Of a stretch of DNA of 64,000 bases, positions 8,687-18,127 are shown piece by piece. The notes below the pieces were generated by a model that was not told the origin of the DNA, ran no database searches, and worked only from the letters and a program-made list of their open reading frames with translations. The translations under genes and the position numbers were made by a program. The DNA comes from Candidatus Staskawiczbacteria bacterium. Its GTDB lineage: Bacteria; Patescibacteria; Paceibacteria; Paceibacterales; Staskawiczbacteraceae. The stretch's first letter is position 1, and each line of letters begins with the position of its first letter. The stretch covers positions 124,001 to 188,000 of the forward strand of contig CAILLM010000004.1 of assembly GCA_903835075.1 (NCBI GenBank), read 5' to 3'.

Positions 8687-9703
8687 ATGCCATTAATTAC
8701 CAAAAAGAATATTTTATTAACTGGCGCTGGTTTCAGTGCTAACTTCGGCGGTTTATTATCTAGGGAAATGTGGTCAAAAATACTAAGCAATCCAAAAATG
8801 GATCAGTTGCCACAAATAAGAGAAATACTAAGAAAGGATTTCGATTTTGAGTCAGTGTACTCAAATGTCAAAAAAAATGTATCAATCAGTAAGGACGATA
8901 AGAATTTATTTCAAAAGATTGTTTTTGAAAGCTATTCTAGCATGGACGATGCTTTAAAAAATTATCGCATTGGTGGTTTCCCAAAATCAGGTTTTTATAT
9001 AGGTAATGTTACCAAATTGTTGGGTGAATTTTCTGGATTGGGAGGAGAGGTTGGTGCTCATTTTACACTTAATCAAGATTTATTAGTTGAAAGAGAAACA
9101 CAAATAATACCCCTTGGTCTCTCTACGCCACAAAATTCAACTTATCGGAATGACATAAATTCAAAGCAGATTGATTTTACTAAGCAGGTGGTATTGCCCG
9201 ATGATCAGTCGCTAGAAGAATTTAAATCTAAATACCTACCTTCTAACGGTAGCTATTGTTATATAAAATTGCACGGCTCGCTTGGATGGTTATCACACTA
9301 TGGGCACCAGCAATTAATCTTAGGCACAAATAAAATAGAAGACATTAAAAAAGAGCCTTTGCTTAATTGGTATTTCGATATTTTCAAAGACGCCCTTTCG
9401 CAGAATGGAGTCAAACTATTTGTGCTCGGTTATAGTTTCCGTGATGAGCATGTAAACGAGATAATTATAGATGCAATAGAAAAAAATCATATACAAATTT
9501 ATATAATTTCACCAGAAGATCCCGAGGGATTTAAAGACAGAATGGAGGGCAAAATTTTATATGGATCTTACGAGATAAAAAATACAATAAAAATATGGAA
9601 TGCCGTAGATGGTTATTTCCCATATCGGTTAAGTGAGATTTTTCCTTCTAATCAAATGGATACAGCCGTAGCTCAAGATATAAAAAAAGCTATGAATAAA
9701 TAA
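8687..9703 (+). CDS. SIR2-family NAD-binding protein, likely defence effector
   Basis: The SIR2 fold binds NAD; in bacterial defence such domains usually hydrolyse NAD to abort infection. All landmarks are present: GAGFS at 13-17 (nucleotide-binding start), TLNQD at 127-131 in place of the usual T-x-N-Y-D, KLHGS at 194-198 with the expected catalytic His, and GYSFRDEHVN at 248-257 as in SIR2_2-type proteins. There is no zinc-binding Cys quartet, which argues against a classical deacetylase. It is 338 residues with no membrane or signal segment. The stop codon is followed at once by the ATG of the next gene, so the two are translated as a pair. A defence role is inferred from family and location. 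Confidence 0.8.
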   Translation: MPLITKKNILLTGAGFSANFGGLLSREMWSKILSNPKMDQLPQIREILRKDFDFESVYSNVKKNVSISKDDKNLFQKIVFESYSSMDDALKNYRIGGFPKSGFYIGNVTKLLGEFSGLGGEVGAHFTLNQDLLVERETQIIPLGLSTPQNSTYRNDINSKQIDFTKQVVLPDDQSLEEFKSKYLPSNGSYCYIKLHGSLGWLSHYGHQQLILGTNKIEDIKKEPLLNWYFDIFKDALSQNGVKLFVLGYSFRDEHVNEIIIDAIEKNHIQIYIISPEDPEGFKDRMEGKILYGSYEIKNTIKIWNAVDGYFPYRLSEIFPSNQMDTAVAQDIKKAMNK

Positions 9704-11320
9704 ATGAAACTTTTGGATAATGGCACATATGCAATAGAAATTGATAATAGACTTTTAGAGCTAACAACCAAAGATAAAGAGCTAAAAGTATCAGAAGAGG
9801 AATTTAAGGCGGCATTAAAGGGCTATAAGCTCGACGAATTTTTGATTGTTTTAGCAGAAATATCAGAAAAATTGTTTGATCCTAATTTTAAAGAAAATCC
9901 TATTTGGAAAAAAGAAAAAGTTGGTTTTATTATACATAAACCAAGCGAGCAGTTTGTGACTGATTTTGCGGTTGAATACATTGCAAATATATTATTAATT
10001 TCTGGTTCAAATGATTTTAAAAATGAAAGTATCAAAAATAAAGATAATGTTGTGGCAATATTCAGTATTTATCATAACTCTATAATTCATCCAAGAATTC
10101 AATCGGGCAACATAGCATCGTTGTTAGTGCCAATGTTTTATCAACAGATGACAAGCCAGCAAGATATAAAAGATACTTTTATTCGGCAATGGTTGATATT
10201 TCAAGGTGCGCAAGAGCTAGTCGACCCAAAAAATAAACTTGATTTGGATAAAATATTGCTAGAAGAAAATGGAATGACCGTTATTGAGTACATAAAATTG
10301 TGTTTTTTAATTTTAGCAACAATATTAACCAAACCAAGGTTTAATTTTGGGACCTTTGATAAGCCTACAATTCCCGGATTGGACGATGTTCTAAATAGCG
10401 AGAAAATTTCTGCGATATTAAAACAATTGTCTGTGTCTAAGAATGAATTTGTTAAACTAGATAAAGAATTGAATGCCGGCTTAAGTCCAGAACATACAAA
10501 AAGTAGATATAACCCTTTATGGGAAAAGCCTATCGTAATATTAGGAGATAATGACTATGTAGTGCCGAGTATAAGTGCTTATGCCAAGGGGGCTTTGAGA
10601 GGGCTCTATTGGATATTTGAAAATGTAAAGGCTAAAATATTTAGAGACTATTTCGGATTATTATTTGAAAAATATTGTGGCACAGTGATTCAAGACATTT
10701 TTGGTAGGGAAAACGTAAGGCCAGGGATAAGATTTGGCAAAGATAACCAAGAATTTTTTGATTGGATAGCCAACAGGGAAAAGGAAATAATTTTATTCGA
10801 AACTAAGGGGTATCAGTTTCCTTTGAAAACTCTACAAACGGGTAGTCCCGATCTTGTTAGAAAGGAGGTGTTTAATAAATTAGTAGAAACAATCAGGCAA
10901 ACTTATCGGCGCTTTCAAGATATTCAAAGTCACGATGAATTGAAAGAATTTAGGAATAAAAAAATAACTGTTGTTGCTGTATTTTACGACATACCGTTTG
11001 TATCTACAAACGTGTATGACCCCGATATAAAATCAGCATTAAACGGGCTAAATGCTAGATACCCAGGAATTAAAGATTTTGAATATGTTTTTTTATCAAT
11101 TGAGGAGCTGGAAAATTATTACTATGTGAAAGATTATATTTCTATAGAGGATCTGGTAAATAAAGTAAAAGGTACACCTGGCGCCGGCGTTATTGATCAA
11201 ATAAGTAAGGTCTTCAAAGAAAATAATTTAACGGCCGAGGATCATAAAAATTTGTTAGATAGAAAGTTTAGAGATTTTTACGAAAACGAATTAGGCGTCC
11301 CATATTCGGAAGAAGAGTAA
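9704..11320 (+). CDS. Putative PD-(D/E)XK nuclease partner of SIR2
   Basis: Not a family I can name. The N-terminal 300 residues are helical with no recognised motif. The C-terminal part looks like a PD-(D/E)XK nuclease core: E322 in LFEKY, then D353 in FFDWI, then E366-T-K368 in ILFETKGY, each after a hydrophobic beta strand. A helix with VRKEVFNKLVE follows. Spacing and context fit the restriction-endonuclease-like fold. It starts immediately after the SIR2 stop (no gap), so the products probably act together, for example nuclease or sensor plus NAD-consuming effector. No ATPase, helicase or Argonaute gene accompanies them. Function is inferred. Confidence 0.65.
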   Translation: MKLLDNGTYAIEIDNRLLELTTKDKELKVSEEEFKAALKGYKLDEFLIVLAEISEKLFDPNFKENPIWKKEKVGFIIHKPSEQFVTDFAVEYIANILLISGSNDFKNESIKNKDNVVAIFSIYHNSIIHPRIQSGNIASLLVPMFYQQMTSQQDIKDTFIRQWLIFQGAQELVDPKNKLDLDKILLEENGMTVIEYIKLCFLILATILTKPRFNFGTFDKPTIPGLDDVLNSEKISAILKQLSVSKNEFVKLDKELNAGLSPEHTKSRYNPLWEKPIVILGDNDYVVPSISAYAKGALRGLYWIFENVKAKIFRDYFGLLFEKYCGTVIQDIFGRENVRPGIRFGKDNQEFFDWIANREKEIILFETKGYQFPLKTLQTGSPDLVRKEVFNKLVETIRQTYRRFQDIQSHDELKEFRNKKITVVAVFYDIPFVSTNVYDPDIKSALNGLNARYPGIKDFEYVFLSIEELENYYYVKDYISIEDLVNKVKGTPGAGVIDQISKVFKENNLTAEDHKNLLDRKFRDFYENELGVPYSEEE

Positions 11321-11351
11321 GCCTAAATATATATACAGACATCAAATTTAG

Positions 11352-12668
11352 TTATTCTAATATAATTTTTTTATCTTTTAGAATTAGTTTACTTTTTAGG
11401 AAAAATAATAGTTCTCGTTTTTCAATTAGGGTTCCTTCGTTGAGTAAATATTTCGCATAATTCCTAACATCGATATCTGAATTATGGGTTTCTTTATTAT
11501 GGCCCAGCACTCCAATTCTAAATTTATTGAATCTCGCTAATTCTTTTTCAACTGTAGCCTTTACCCCGAGTTCGTCTAAGTTGATTTTATCCATCAACTC
11601 AATAAGTTCAGCTATCAAGCTCTGCTCATTCAGGGCTGGATTTTTACAGGCTATATCTCTGGCCTTGTTGCAGAAATAATAGACGTGCCTATTTACTCCG
11701 CCATTTAGTAGTTTTTTAAATTTCTCATCGGCTGATATTCCTGATCCGCAATACCCGCATTTAATCAATTTGGTGAAGGCGAATTCTTTTGATTCTGATT
11801 TTGGTATATACCTGTCATTTAATGTGGTTTGAACTTTATCAAACAACTCTTTAGATATTATCGGTGTATGTTTTCCATTGTACCAATTGCCACTGCCAAC
11901 AGGGTATTCAAACTCACCATAGTAAAAAGTATTTCTCAGTATTAGGTAAATGTTACCAAGCACCAAAGCTTTGCCTGTTCTCGTTTTGAATCCTGTATCA
12001 CGTAGCCACATATATACTTTTCTGCCAGACCAATTTTCATTAGCCAATTTCTCAAATATCTGTTTAATTACCGGAGCACGTTTTGGGTCTAGTCTACATT
12101 GGCATTTTTTATCAACATGTTTTTCGTTTAGATATCCTGTCGGCGCTACGCCGGGGCGATATCCCATTTCACATCGCGTTCTTAATCCACGCTTTACATT
12201 TACCGCCTTGTTATCATTTTCCAGTTTTGCTTGACTGCCGAGAATCATCAGTAAGAATTTTTCGTTTGGATTATTAGTGAACCTTTGTCCATGAGTTCTT
12301 ATCTCAATTAGCAGTTTTTGATCCATTAAATCTACTACAGATCCCAAATCTCCGGCATTTCTTGATAACCTGTCTGGAGCCCATGTTAAAATGGCATTGT
12401 ATTTGCCTTCACGAATTTCAGTAATCATTTGGTTAAATACAGCTCTTTGTCCAACCTCTTTGGAAGAGTGCGCCTCGCGTTTAATATCGATGATATTCAA
12501 ATTATCACGTTGTGCCAGACTCAGCATTTCTTTTACCTGCGATTCTATGGATAGAGCTTGTTTGTCCTCAGCTTCTGTGGATTTCCTCGCATAGAGGCAG
12601 TATTTGAGTATTGGAGCGACTATGACCGGGGATTGCCGACTGTTTTGCGTTGTTGCTATTTGTTGCAT
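11352..12668 (-). CDS. Large serine recombinase 1
   Basis: Site-specific DNA integrase or excisionase using a serine nucleophile. The N-terminal catalytic domain shows YARKS (S30 from the ATG used here) and the RLSRN motif. A recombinase domain follows with GLRTRCEMGYRPG and PTGY. The zinc ribbon has CGYCGSG with later C-x and C partners (YFCNKARDIACKN). The C-terminus is a short coiled segment, giving about 438 residues, small for the large serine class. ATG 12668 was preferred over an upstream GTG at 12695. It is convergent with the SIR2 operon and divergent from the methylase, so it probably helped to assemble the defence island. Confidence 0.85.
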   Translation of the reverse strand: MQQIATTQNSRQSPVIVAPILKYCLYARKSTEAEDKQALSIESQVKEMLSLAQRDNLNIIDIKREAHSSKEVGQRAVFNQMITEIREGKYNAILTWAPDRLSRNAGDLGSVVDLMDQKLLIEIRTHGQRFTNNPNEKFLLMILGSQAKLENDNKAVNVKRGLRTRCEMGYRPGVAPTGYLNEKHVDKKCQCRLDPKRAPVIKQIFEKLANENWSGRKVYMWLRDTGFKTRTGKALVLGNIYLILRNTFYYGEFEYPVGSGNWYNGKHTPIISKELFDKVQTTLNDRYIPKSESKEFAFTKLIKCGYCGSGISADEKFKKLLNGGVNRHVYYFCNKARDIACKNPALNEQSLIAELIELMDKINLDELGVKATVEKELARFNKFRIGVLGHNKETHNSDIDVRNYAKYLLNEGTLIEKRELLFFLKSKLILKDKKIILE

Positions 12669-12824
12669 AATTTTTGTTTTAGTTATTAATAGCACATATT
12701 CGACCTTTGCAAGGACAAGGATGACGCAACGGTGCTAAGGAGTCCAGACCCCATCAGTTGAAAACTCCCAGCTTTACGAAGAGCTGTTTTAGGTATAAAC
12801 TTAAATAAATTATAAGATATATTT
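12669..12824. other. Divergent gap between recombinase 1 and the DpnII methylase
   Basis: Holds a hairpin GGAGT (12739-12743)/ACTCC (12764-12768), then CAGCT (12769-12773)/AGCTG (12782-12786) followed by TTTT on the plus strand. It also holds CATCAGTTGAAAACTC (around 12752), which recurs with one extra G at about 33763 beside recombinase 2. AT-rich DNA at 12790-12824 probably carries the methylase promoter. Confidence 0.4.
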
Positions 12825-13637
12825 ATGATTAAACCGTATTATAAAAAAGGTGATTTCACCTTATACAATGCTGATAGTCTGAATTTTTTAGAGTCATTGC
12901 CTGAAAATTCTGTTGATATGATTTTCGCAGATCCACCATATTTTCTTTCAAATGGTGGTTTTAGTGTCCATTCTGGAAAAATGGTAAGTGTTGATAAGGG
13001 ACAATGGGATGTTAGCAATGGATTAAAAAAAGATTTTGAGTTTCATCTTGCATGGACAAAAGCTTGTCATAGAGTTTTAAAACCAGGGGGAACTATTTGG
13101 ATAAGTGGTACATACCATTCTATATATTCATGCGGTTTTGCTTTACAGGTTAACAAATTTCACATGTTAAATGATATTACGTGGTTTAAGCCCAATGCTT
13201 CACCTAATTTAAGTTGTCGCTTTTTTACTGCTAGCCATGAAACCTTGCTTTGGGCACGTAAAGAAAAAAAAGCAAAACATACATTTAATTATGATTTAAT
13301 GAAAAATGGTGATTGGCCGGAAGATCAATTGAAGAAACCTGGCCTACAAATGCGGTCAGTTTGGGCCATAGGAACACCAAAACCCATTGAAAAGAAGTTT
13401 GGCAAGCATCCAACCCAAAAGCCCGAAGATTTGCTAAGAAGAGTCGTACTTGCGAGTACCAATAAGGGAGATCTTGTGTTAGATCCATTTACTGGTAGCT
13501 CTACGACGGGAATTGCTAGCCATTTATTAGGAAGAAAGTTTGTAGGCATTGATACCGAAAAAATTTTTTTAGATGTATCGATAAAAAGGTTTGAAGAGCT
13601 AGATAAAAATTTAATAAATAAGCATTTAAAATCATGA
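12825..13637 (+). CDS. GATC-type DNA adenine methylase (DpnA-like)
   Basis: Beta-class SAM-dependent methylase that should protect GATC sites from the neighbouring nuclease. Motif IV ADPPYF is at 35-40 and the SAM-binding motif DPFTGSSTTG lies near residue 220, the order expected of the beta class. The segments PPYFLSNGG, VSVDKG, WISGTYH, NLSCRFFT, HETLLWARK and GKHPTQKPE match the DpnA/M.DpnIIB type as I remember it. Its length, 270 residues, is typical. The stop overlaps the start of the DpnII-like gene by 4 bp. The usual first methylase of DpnII systems (the DpnM alpha-class enzyme) is absent here, so this one must act alone. Confidence 0.88.
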   Translation: MIKPYYKKGDFTLYNADSLNFLESLPENSVDMIFADPPYFLSNGGFSVHSGKMVSVDKGQWDVSNGLKKDFEFHLAWTKACHRVLKPGGTIWISGTYHSIYSCGFALQVNKFHMLNDITWFKPNASPNLSCRFFTASHETLLWARKEKKAKHTFNYDLMKNGDWPEDQLKKPGLQMRSVWAIGTPKPIEKKFGKHPTQKPEDLLRRVVLASTNKGDLVLDPFTGSSTTGIASHLLGRKFVGIDTEKIFLDVSIKRFEELDKNLINKHLKS

Positions 13638-14554
13638 AGTTGTTACCATTTTATAAAGAAAAATTAGGATGTGAAAGTGAGAATGATGTTTTCGAATATT
13701 TCATAAAAAATTTGAAGCCGAGTATTTTGCTTTGGTCATATTTTGTAAATTGGGATAAGGTTTTTGAGAATACTAGAAAGATTGAAATTGCTTTAAATAA
13801 TCTCAATTATTTAATTGGCAAAGATGATTTCGATAAAGAATTTAAATTTTTAATCAAGCAATATCCTGAAGTTGTTAAGGTCGTCCCAGCTTTAGTCGTT
13901 AGAGACGGGGGCAACACGGACAAATTTAATATTTTAGTCGATTATAAAAATAAAAAATTTGTTTACGAAAATTATGACTTTACTAAGGTTAATCTAAGCG
14001 ATGAAGATGTTGAGAAGTATTTAATGTTTGTTAAAAAAACCGGGTTAAAGGATCTAATAACTTCGCAAAAAATAAAAAATTTAGTTGATTATATGATAGG
14101 GGTGGAGGCTGGTTTAGATAGTAACGGACGCAAGAATAGAAGCGGTCACTCTATGGAAGATATCGTAGAATTTTTCATTGATGATTTTTGTAAGAGCAAA
14201 GGATTTAAATACTTAAAAGAAGCTACTGCTGAAAAAATTAAGCAAGAATGGGACTTTGACGTTCCGTTTGATAAGTCCTCTCGCCGTTATGATTATGTAG
14301 TTAGCAATGGCAGTGAATTATTTATTTTTGAAACTAATTTCTATGGAGGGGGCGGTTCTAAGCTGAAATCTACAGCTGGAGAATATCGAAATTTATTCGA
14401 TGTTTTTGGCGGGAAATATAAATTTATTTGGATTACAGATGGTTTTGGTTGGAAGAACCTACAAAGACCCTTAAGAGAAACTTTTGATCATAATGATTAT
14501 TTGATTAGTCTAGATATGATTGAAAATGGTATTTTAGGTGATATTCTAAGGTAG
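13634..14554 (+). CDS. DpnII-type restriction endonuclease (GATC)
   Basis: Type II restriction enzyme expected to cut unmethylated GATC. The C-terminal signature is clear: ETNFYGGGGSKLKS near residues 231-244, followed by GEYRNLF and FIWITDGFGW, as in the DpnII family. The 306-residue length fits. The N-terminal half is Lys-rich and helical. It overlaps the methylase by the 4-bp ATGA junction, so both are made from one message. Immediately downstream (23 bp) begins the GajA-like gene, making a continuous defence operon. Specificity is inferred from family membership of both enzymes. Confidence 0.88.
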   Translation: MKLLPFYKEKLGCESENDVFEYFIKNLKPSILLWSYFVNWDKVFENTRKIEIALNNLNYLIGKDDFDKEFKFLIKQYPEVVKVVPALVVRDGGNTDKFNILVDYKNKKFVYENYDFTKVNLSDEDVEKYLMFVKKTGLKDLITSQKIKNLVDYMIGVEAGLDSNGRKNRSGHSMEDIVEFFIDDFCKSKGFKYLKEATAEKIKQEWDFDVPFDKSSRRYDYVVSNGSELFIFETNFYGGGGSKLKSTAGEYRNLFDVFGGKYKFIWITDGFGWKNLQRPLRETFDHNDYLISLDMIENGILGDILR

Positions 14555-14576
14555 GAAGTCATCAATATGGTAATTT

Positions 14577-16304
14577 ATGTTTATTAAACAATTCTCAATT
14601 AGATACTTTAGAAATATTAAGACACTAGATTTGCTATTGGAGAAAGGTCTAAATATTTTTATTGGAGAAAATAATTCTGGTAAAAGCACAACCATGGATG
14701 CACTAAGGGTATGCTTAGGTTGGGGCGATCAAGATAAAGGTGTTTTTATTAAACCAGATGATTTATATATAGAAAGATCGAATTACCAGATTGGTCCTAA
14801 GCCGATTGAATTTGATTTAATATTTAGAATTGAGGACGAGATAGAGCAGTCAATTTTTTATGATTTGCTATCTAAAAAGGGCGAAGAATTAGAATTACAA
14901 ATTCATTATAGATTTTTCTTTGAAGAAAAAAATGATAGAAAATTATTTCGTTGTTCTATATGGGGAGGAGATAACGAAGGTCAGAACATTCCAGCAGAAA
15001 TTCTTGATTTAATCCGGCATATATATCTCGGAGCACTGAGAGATGCGTCAAGAGATTTGCAACTTAGTAAGGGCAACAAATTAGGAAGTTTGTTGGAAAA
15101 GATTGAACCAAATAAAATACGCCAACTGGAGCTATCGCAAAAGTTAGATGACTTATTACATAAAGATGTAGACTGGAAAATCATCAGGGAAGCTGCAAAG
15201 AATAAAATTAATGAGCACCTTAATAATTCTTCTATAAAAGGCAAGGAAATTGAGATCGACTTAAGATTTATAGATTCTGAATTTAAAAAAATAGTAGGTG
15301 ATTTGAGGGCTAGATTGCCAGTTTACCCTTCTTTAGCAGAAAACGATAAAAATCAAAAGTGGTTTCAAATAAATCAAAATGGCCTTGGAGATAACAACCG
15401 GATATATATCGCTTCTGTTTTAGGAGATTTGTTGGGCATACGAGAACTAGAAAGTGAAACTTATGTCGCACTGTTGATTGAGGAACCGGAAGCTCATTTA
15501 CATCCACAGCTACAGAATATTCTATTTTCATATTTTGAACAATTATCTAACAAAATTCAGGTATTTATTACTTCGCATTCTCCAACAATTACCGCTAAAA
15601 CGCTACTCAATACCGTCACGGTGTTCCAAAATGTTAACGATGAAATTCATGTTTTGGCTATGAAAAATTCTGACTTAGATATAGAAGACAAGGCATACTT
15701 GCATAGGTTCCTCGATGTGACAAAGGCGCAGTTATTCTTTGCAAATGGGGTGATTCTTGTAGAAGGCATATCGGAGGCGTTGCTTTTCCCGGTTTTTGCC
15801 GAGATCATGGGCAAAAATGAAGGCGATGAAAATAAATATAATCTTACGAAATGGGGAGTAGAGATAGTTAACGTCGGCGGAGTATCTTTTAGTTATTTCG
15901 CAAAAATATTTAATTCAATCGATAGTAAAAAAAGATTAAACAGTAGGTGTGTTTTGGTAACAGACTCTGATCCAAAGGAGAATGAAGTTATGTTATCTGG
16001 AAGAGCGCAAAGAGCGGCAGAAATGAAATCTGGTCTTCTTGATGTACAACTTTCTAAAAAGACTTTCGAGCATGATTTATTCAATGACTCAGATAAGAAC
16101 TCAGTGACAATAAAAGAAGTTTATAAAGAAATGCATCCTCAGACATCAATAAAAAATGTCAACGATTTCATGGAAAGATTAAAATCAAATAAGGATAAAG
16201 GAGAGTTTGCTCAAAAATTAGCTGAAAAGATCAATAATGATAATTTTACGATTCCAGAGTATATTAGTAATACTATAAAGTGGGTAACCAAAAGTGTTGA
16301 ATAA
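14577..16304 (+). CDS. gajA: OLD-family ATPase/TOPRIM nuclease, GajA-like
   Basis: Class 2 OLD protein: an ABC-type ATPase joined to a TOPRIM nuclease, the sensor-nuclease of Gabija defence. FRN near residue 11 and Walker A GENNSGKST at 30-38 open the ATPase. Its signature and Walker B half is near 298 (LLIEEPEAHLHP), followed by ITSHSPTI. The TOPRIM part has VEGISEALLFP near 395 and VTDSDP near 458, the acidic residues that bind metal. At 575 residues it matches GajA length. A UvrD-like gene follows 2 bp later, the defining arrangement of class 2 OLD/Gabija. Activity is inferred from family. Confidence 0.8.
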   Translation: MFIKQFSIRYFRNIKTLDLLLEKGLNIFIGENNSGKSTTMDALRVCLGWGDQDKGVFIKPDDLYIERSNYQIGPKPIEFDLIFRIEDEIEQSIFYDLLSKKGEELELQIHYRFFFEEKNDRKLFRCSIWGGDNEGQNIPAEILDLIRHIYLGALRDASRDLQLSKGNKLGSLLEKIEPNKIRQLELSQKLDDLLHKDVDWKIIREAAKNKINEHLNNSSIKGKEIEIDLRFIDSEFKKIVGDLRARLPVYPSLAENDKNQKWFQINQNGLGDNNRIYIASVLGDLLGIRELESETYVALLIEEPEAHLHPQLQNILFSYFEQLSNKIQVFITSHSPTITAKTLLNTVTVFQNVNDEIHVLAMKNSDLDIEDKAYLHRFLDVTKAQLFFANGVILVEGISEALLFPVFAEIMGKNEGDENKYNLTKWGVEIVNVGGVSFSYFAKIFNSIDSKKRLNSRCVLVTDSDPKENEVMLSGRAQRAAEMKSGLLDVQLSKKTFEHDLFNDSDKNSVTIKEVYKEMHPQTSIKNVNDFMERLKSNKDKGEFAQKLAEKINNDNFTIPEYISNTIKWVTKSVE

Positions 16305-16306
16305 AA

Positions 16307-18025
16307 ATGTTTAATTCTTTATCAGATGAGCAAAAAAAGATTGTTTTTGCTGACTTAGAAAAAATAGTTGTTAGGGCTTGTCCGGGAAGCGGCAAGACTT
16401 TTACAGTAACAGCTAGACTGGCAAATAAAATTTCAAAGTGGGAAGATAGATATATCGGCATAGCTGCTTTGTCTTTTACAAATACTGCTTGGCAAGAAAT
16501 AGAAAAAAATTTACCAAAATTTGAATGTGGACCAATAAAGAGGCCGCATTTTTTAGGTACGATTGATAGTTTTATAAATAATTATATATTTCTTCCGTTT
16601 GGTCATTTGGTTATGGGCTGTGAAAAAAGACCGAAGCTAGTTGGTGAACCGCACAGTAAATGGTCTGGGCGTTTTTATAGCGAGCAATGGTTCGATAAAT
16701 CTTCGTTCAATATAAACGATGAGTTTATCTTTACTCAGAAATATCCTATACCTCCAACCGCTAAAGCGGCCGTGGTTAAGGCTATCAAGAATAAAAAGAT
16801 GGAATTGATAAGTCTTGGCTATGCGAACCAACATGATGCAAATTACTTTGCTTTAAAAATTTTAAAAAAATATCCTGAAATTGCAGAATCATTAGTCGCA
16901 AGGTTTCCAATATTGTTAATTGACGAAGCACAAGATACAACAGAAATACAAATGGCGATTATAGATGAATTAGTAGGAGCTGGATTAAAAGAAATTCTTA
17001 TTGTTGGAGATCCAGATCAGGCTATATTTGAATGGAATGATGCTAATCCAGATCTCTTTGTAAAAAAATGTAGTGAGTGGGAACTAAAACAGTTAGAAGA
17101 ATGCAGGAGGAGCTCTCAAGATATTTGCAATTTCGTTCATAAATTATCGACATTAAGTGCACCAGCGCGCTCTGTATCTACTGAAGTTGCAACCCTAGGC
17201 ATAAAGCCAGATATTATAGAATATGACAACCTGTTATCTATAAAAAATACATTTATAAAAAGATGTGAATCTGAAGATATTCCTATAAAAAAAGAGGATG
17301 TCTCTATCTTATGTAGAACAAAAGGCGCTGTTAATGAAGTTGTAAATGTGTTTGAAGGAGCACCCATCGTAACAGGCCCTACATTTTTTAATGACTCTGA
17401 TATTTGGGAAGAGAGATTTATATGGTGCAGAGACATCTGTGAAGGTCTCTATCTAATAAGTAAGGGAGAATTTAAAAATGGCTATAGGATATTAGAAAGG
17501 GGGTGCTTTAAGATTTTAAATGAAAATCATTATTCAAAGGAAAACTTGAGGTTGCATATTAAAAATATTGGACTAGTAAACTGGCGAAAATTTATTAATG
17601 ATATAATAGTCTCTGCGCCCGATATATCCGGCGATTTATCTGCTTATCTATCTTCTTTCTCCCCGATGGCAGAAAGCTTTTTCAATGAAATGAATATATT
17701 AACTGCCGTTAAGAATAATAAAAAAAGTCTATTAATTAAAGATATTTTTGGAATTTCTGACGCTGATTCTAAATTTTCACATTTACCTATTCGACTCGGA
17801 ACAATTCATTCGGTGAAGGGGGAAACGTTTGATGCGACTCTTCTAATTTTGAAAAATAGAATAATGAATACAAAATATCAGACAATATTAAGCAGGTGTA
17901 AAAAAGACAAGTTATTAGAGGAGGAGTTGAGGACATTATACGTAGCGATGACAAGGCCTAGAAAAATATTAATAATAGGTGTGCCTCAGGGAGATGGTAA
18001 TATGTGGAACGCTTTTTTAAATTAA
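16307..18025 (+). CDS. gajB: UvrD/PcrA-like helicase, GajB-like
   Basis: Superfamily 1 helicase partner of the GajA-like protein. The Q-motif (SDEQKKIV) and Walker A CPGSGKT (24-31) begin the protein. SFTNTAW follows as motif Ia, LLIDEAQDTT near 203 as motif II, GDPDQAIF as motif III, CRRS as motif IV, HSVKGETFDA near 500 as motif V and YVAMTRPRK near 546 as motif VI. All helicase motifs are present, so it should be active. At 572 residues it is somewhat longer than the best-known GajB. In Gabija the helicase-like subunit joins a GajA tetramer and senses DNA ends; whether it unwinds DNA here is unknown. Confidence 0.8.
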   Translation: MFNSLSDEQKKIVFADLEKIVVRACPGSGKTFTVTARLANKISKWEDRYIGIAALSFTNTAWQEIEKNLPKFECGPIKRPHFLGTIDSFINNYIFLPFGHLVMGCEKRPKLVGEPHSKWSGRFYSEQWFDKSSFNINDEFIFTQKYPIPPTAKAAVVKAIKNKKMELISLGYANQHDANYFALKILKKYPEIAESLVARFPILLIDEAQDTTEIQMAIIDELVGAGLKEILIVGDPDQAIFEWNDANPDLFVKKCSEWELKQLEECRRSSQDICNFVHKLSTLSAPARSVSTEVATLGIKPDIIEYDNLLSIKNTFIKRCESEDIPIKKEDVSILCRTKGAVNEVVNVFEGAPIVTGPTFFNDSDIWEERFIWCRDICEGLYLISKGEFKNGYRILERGCFKILNENHYSKENLRLHIKNIGLVNWRKFINDIIVSAPDISGDLSAYLSSFSPMAESFFNEMNILTAVKNNKKSLLIKDIFGISDADSKFSHLPIRLGTIHSVKGETFDATLLILKNRIMNTKYQTILSRCKKDKLLEEELRTLYVAMTRPRKILIIGVPQGDGNMWNAFLN

Positions 18026-18127
18026 CGATCGTACAGATTTAGGATTTTTTCATATTTGTGATATAATAATTTAACAATTTAATAATTCGCCTAAACTCAT
18101 ATATTTCTATGGGCATGGCACTAAAGT

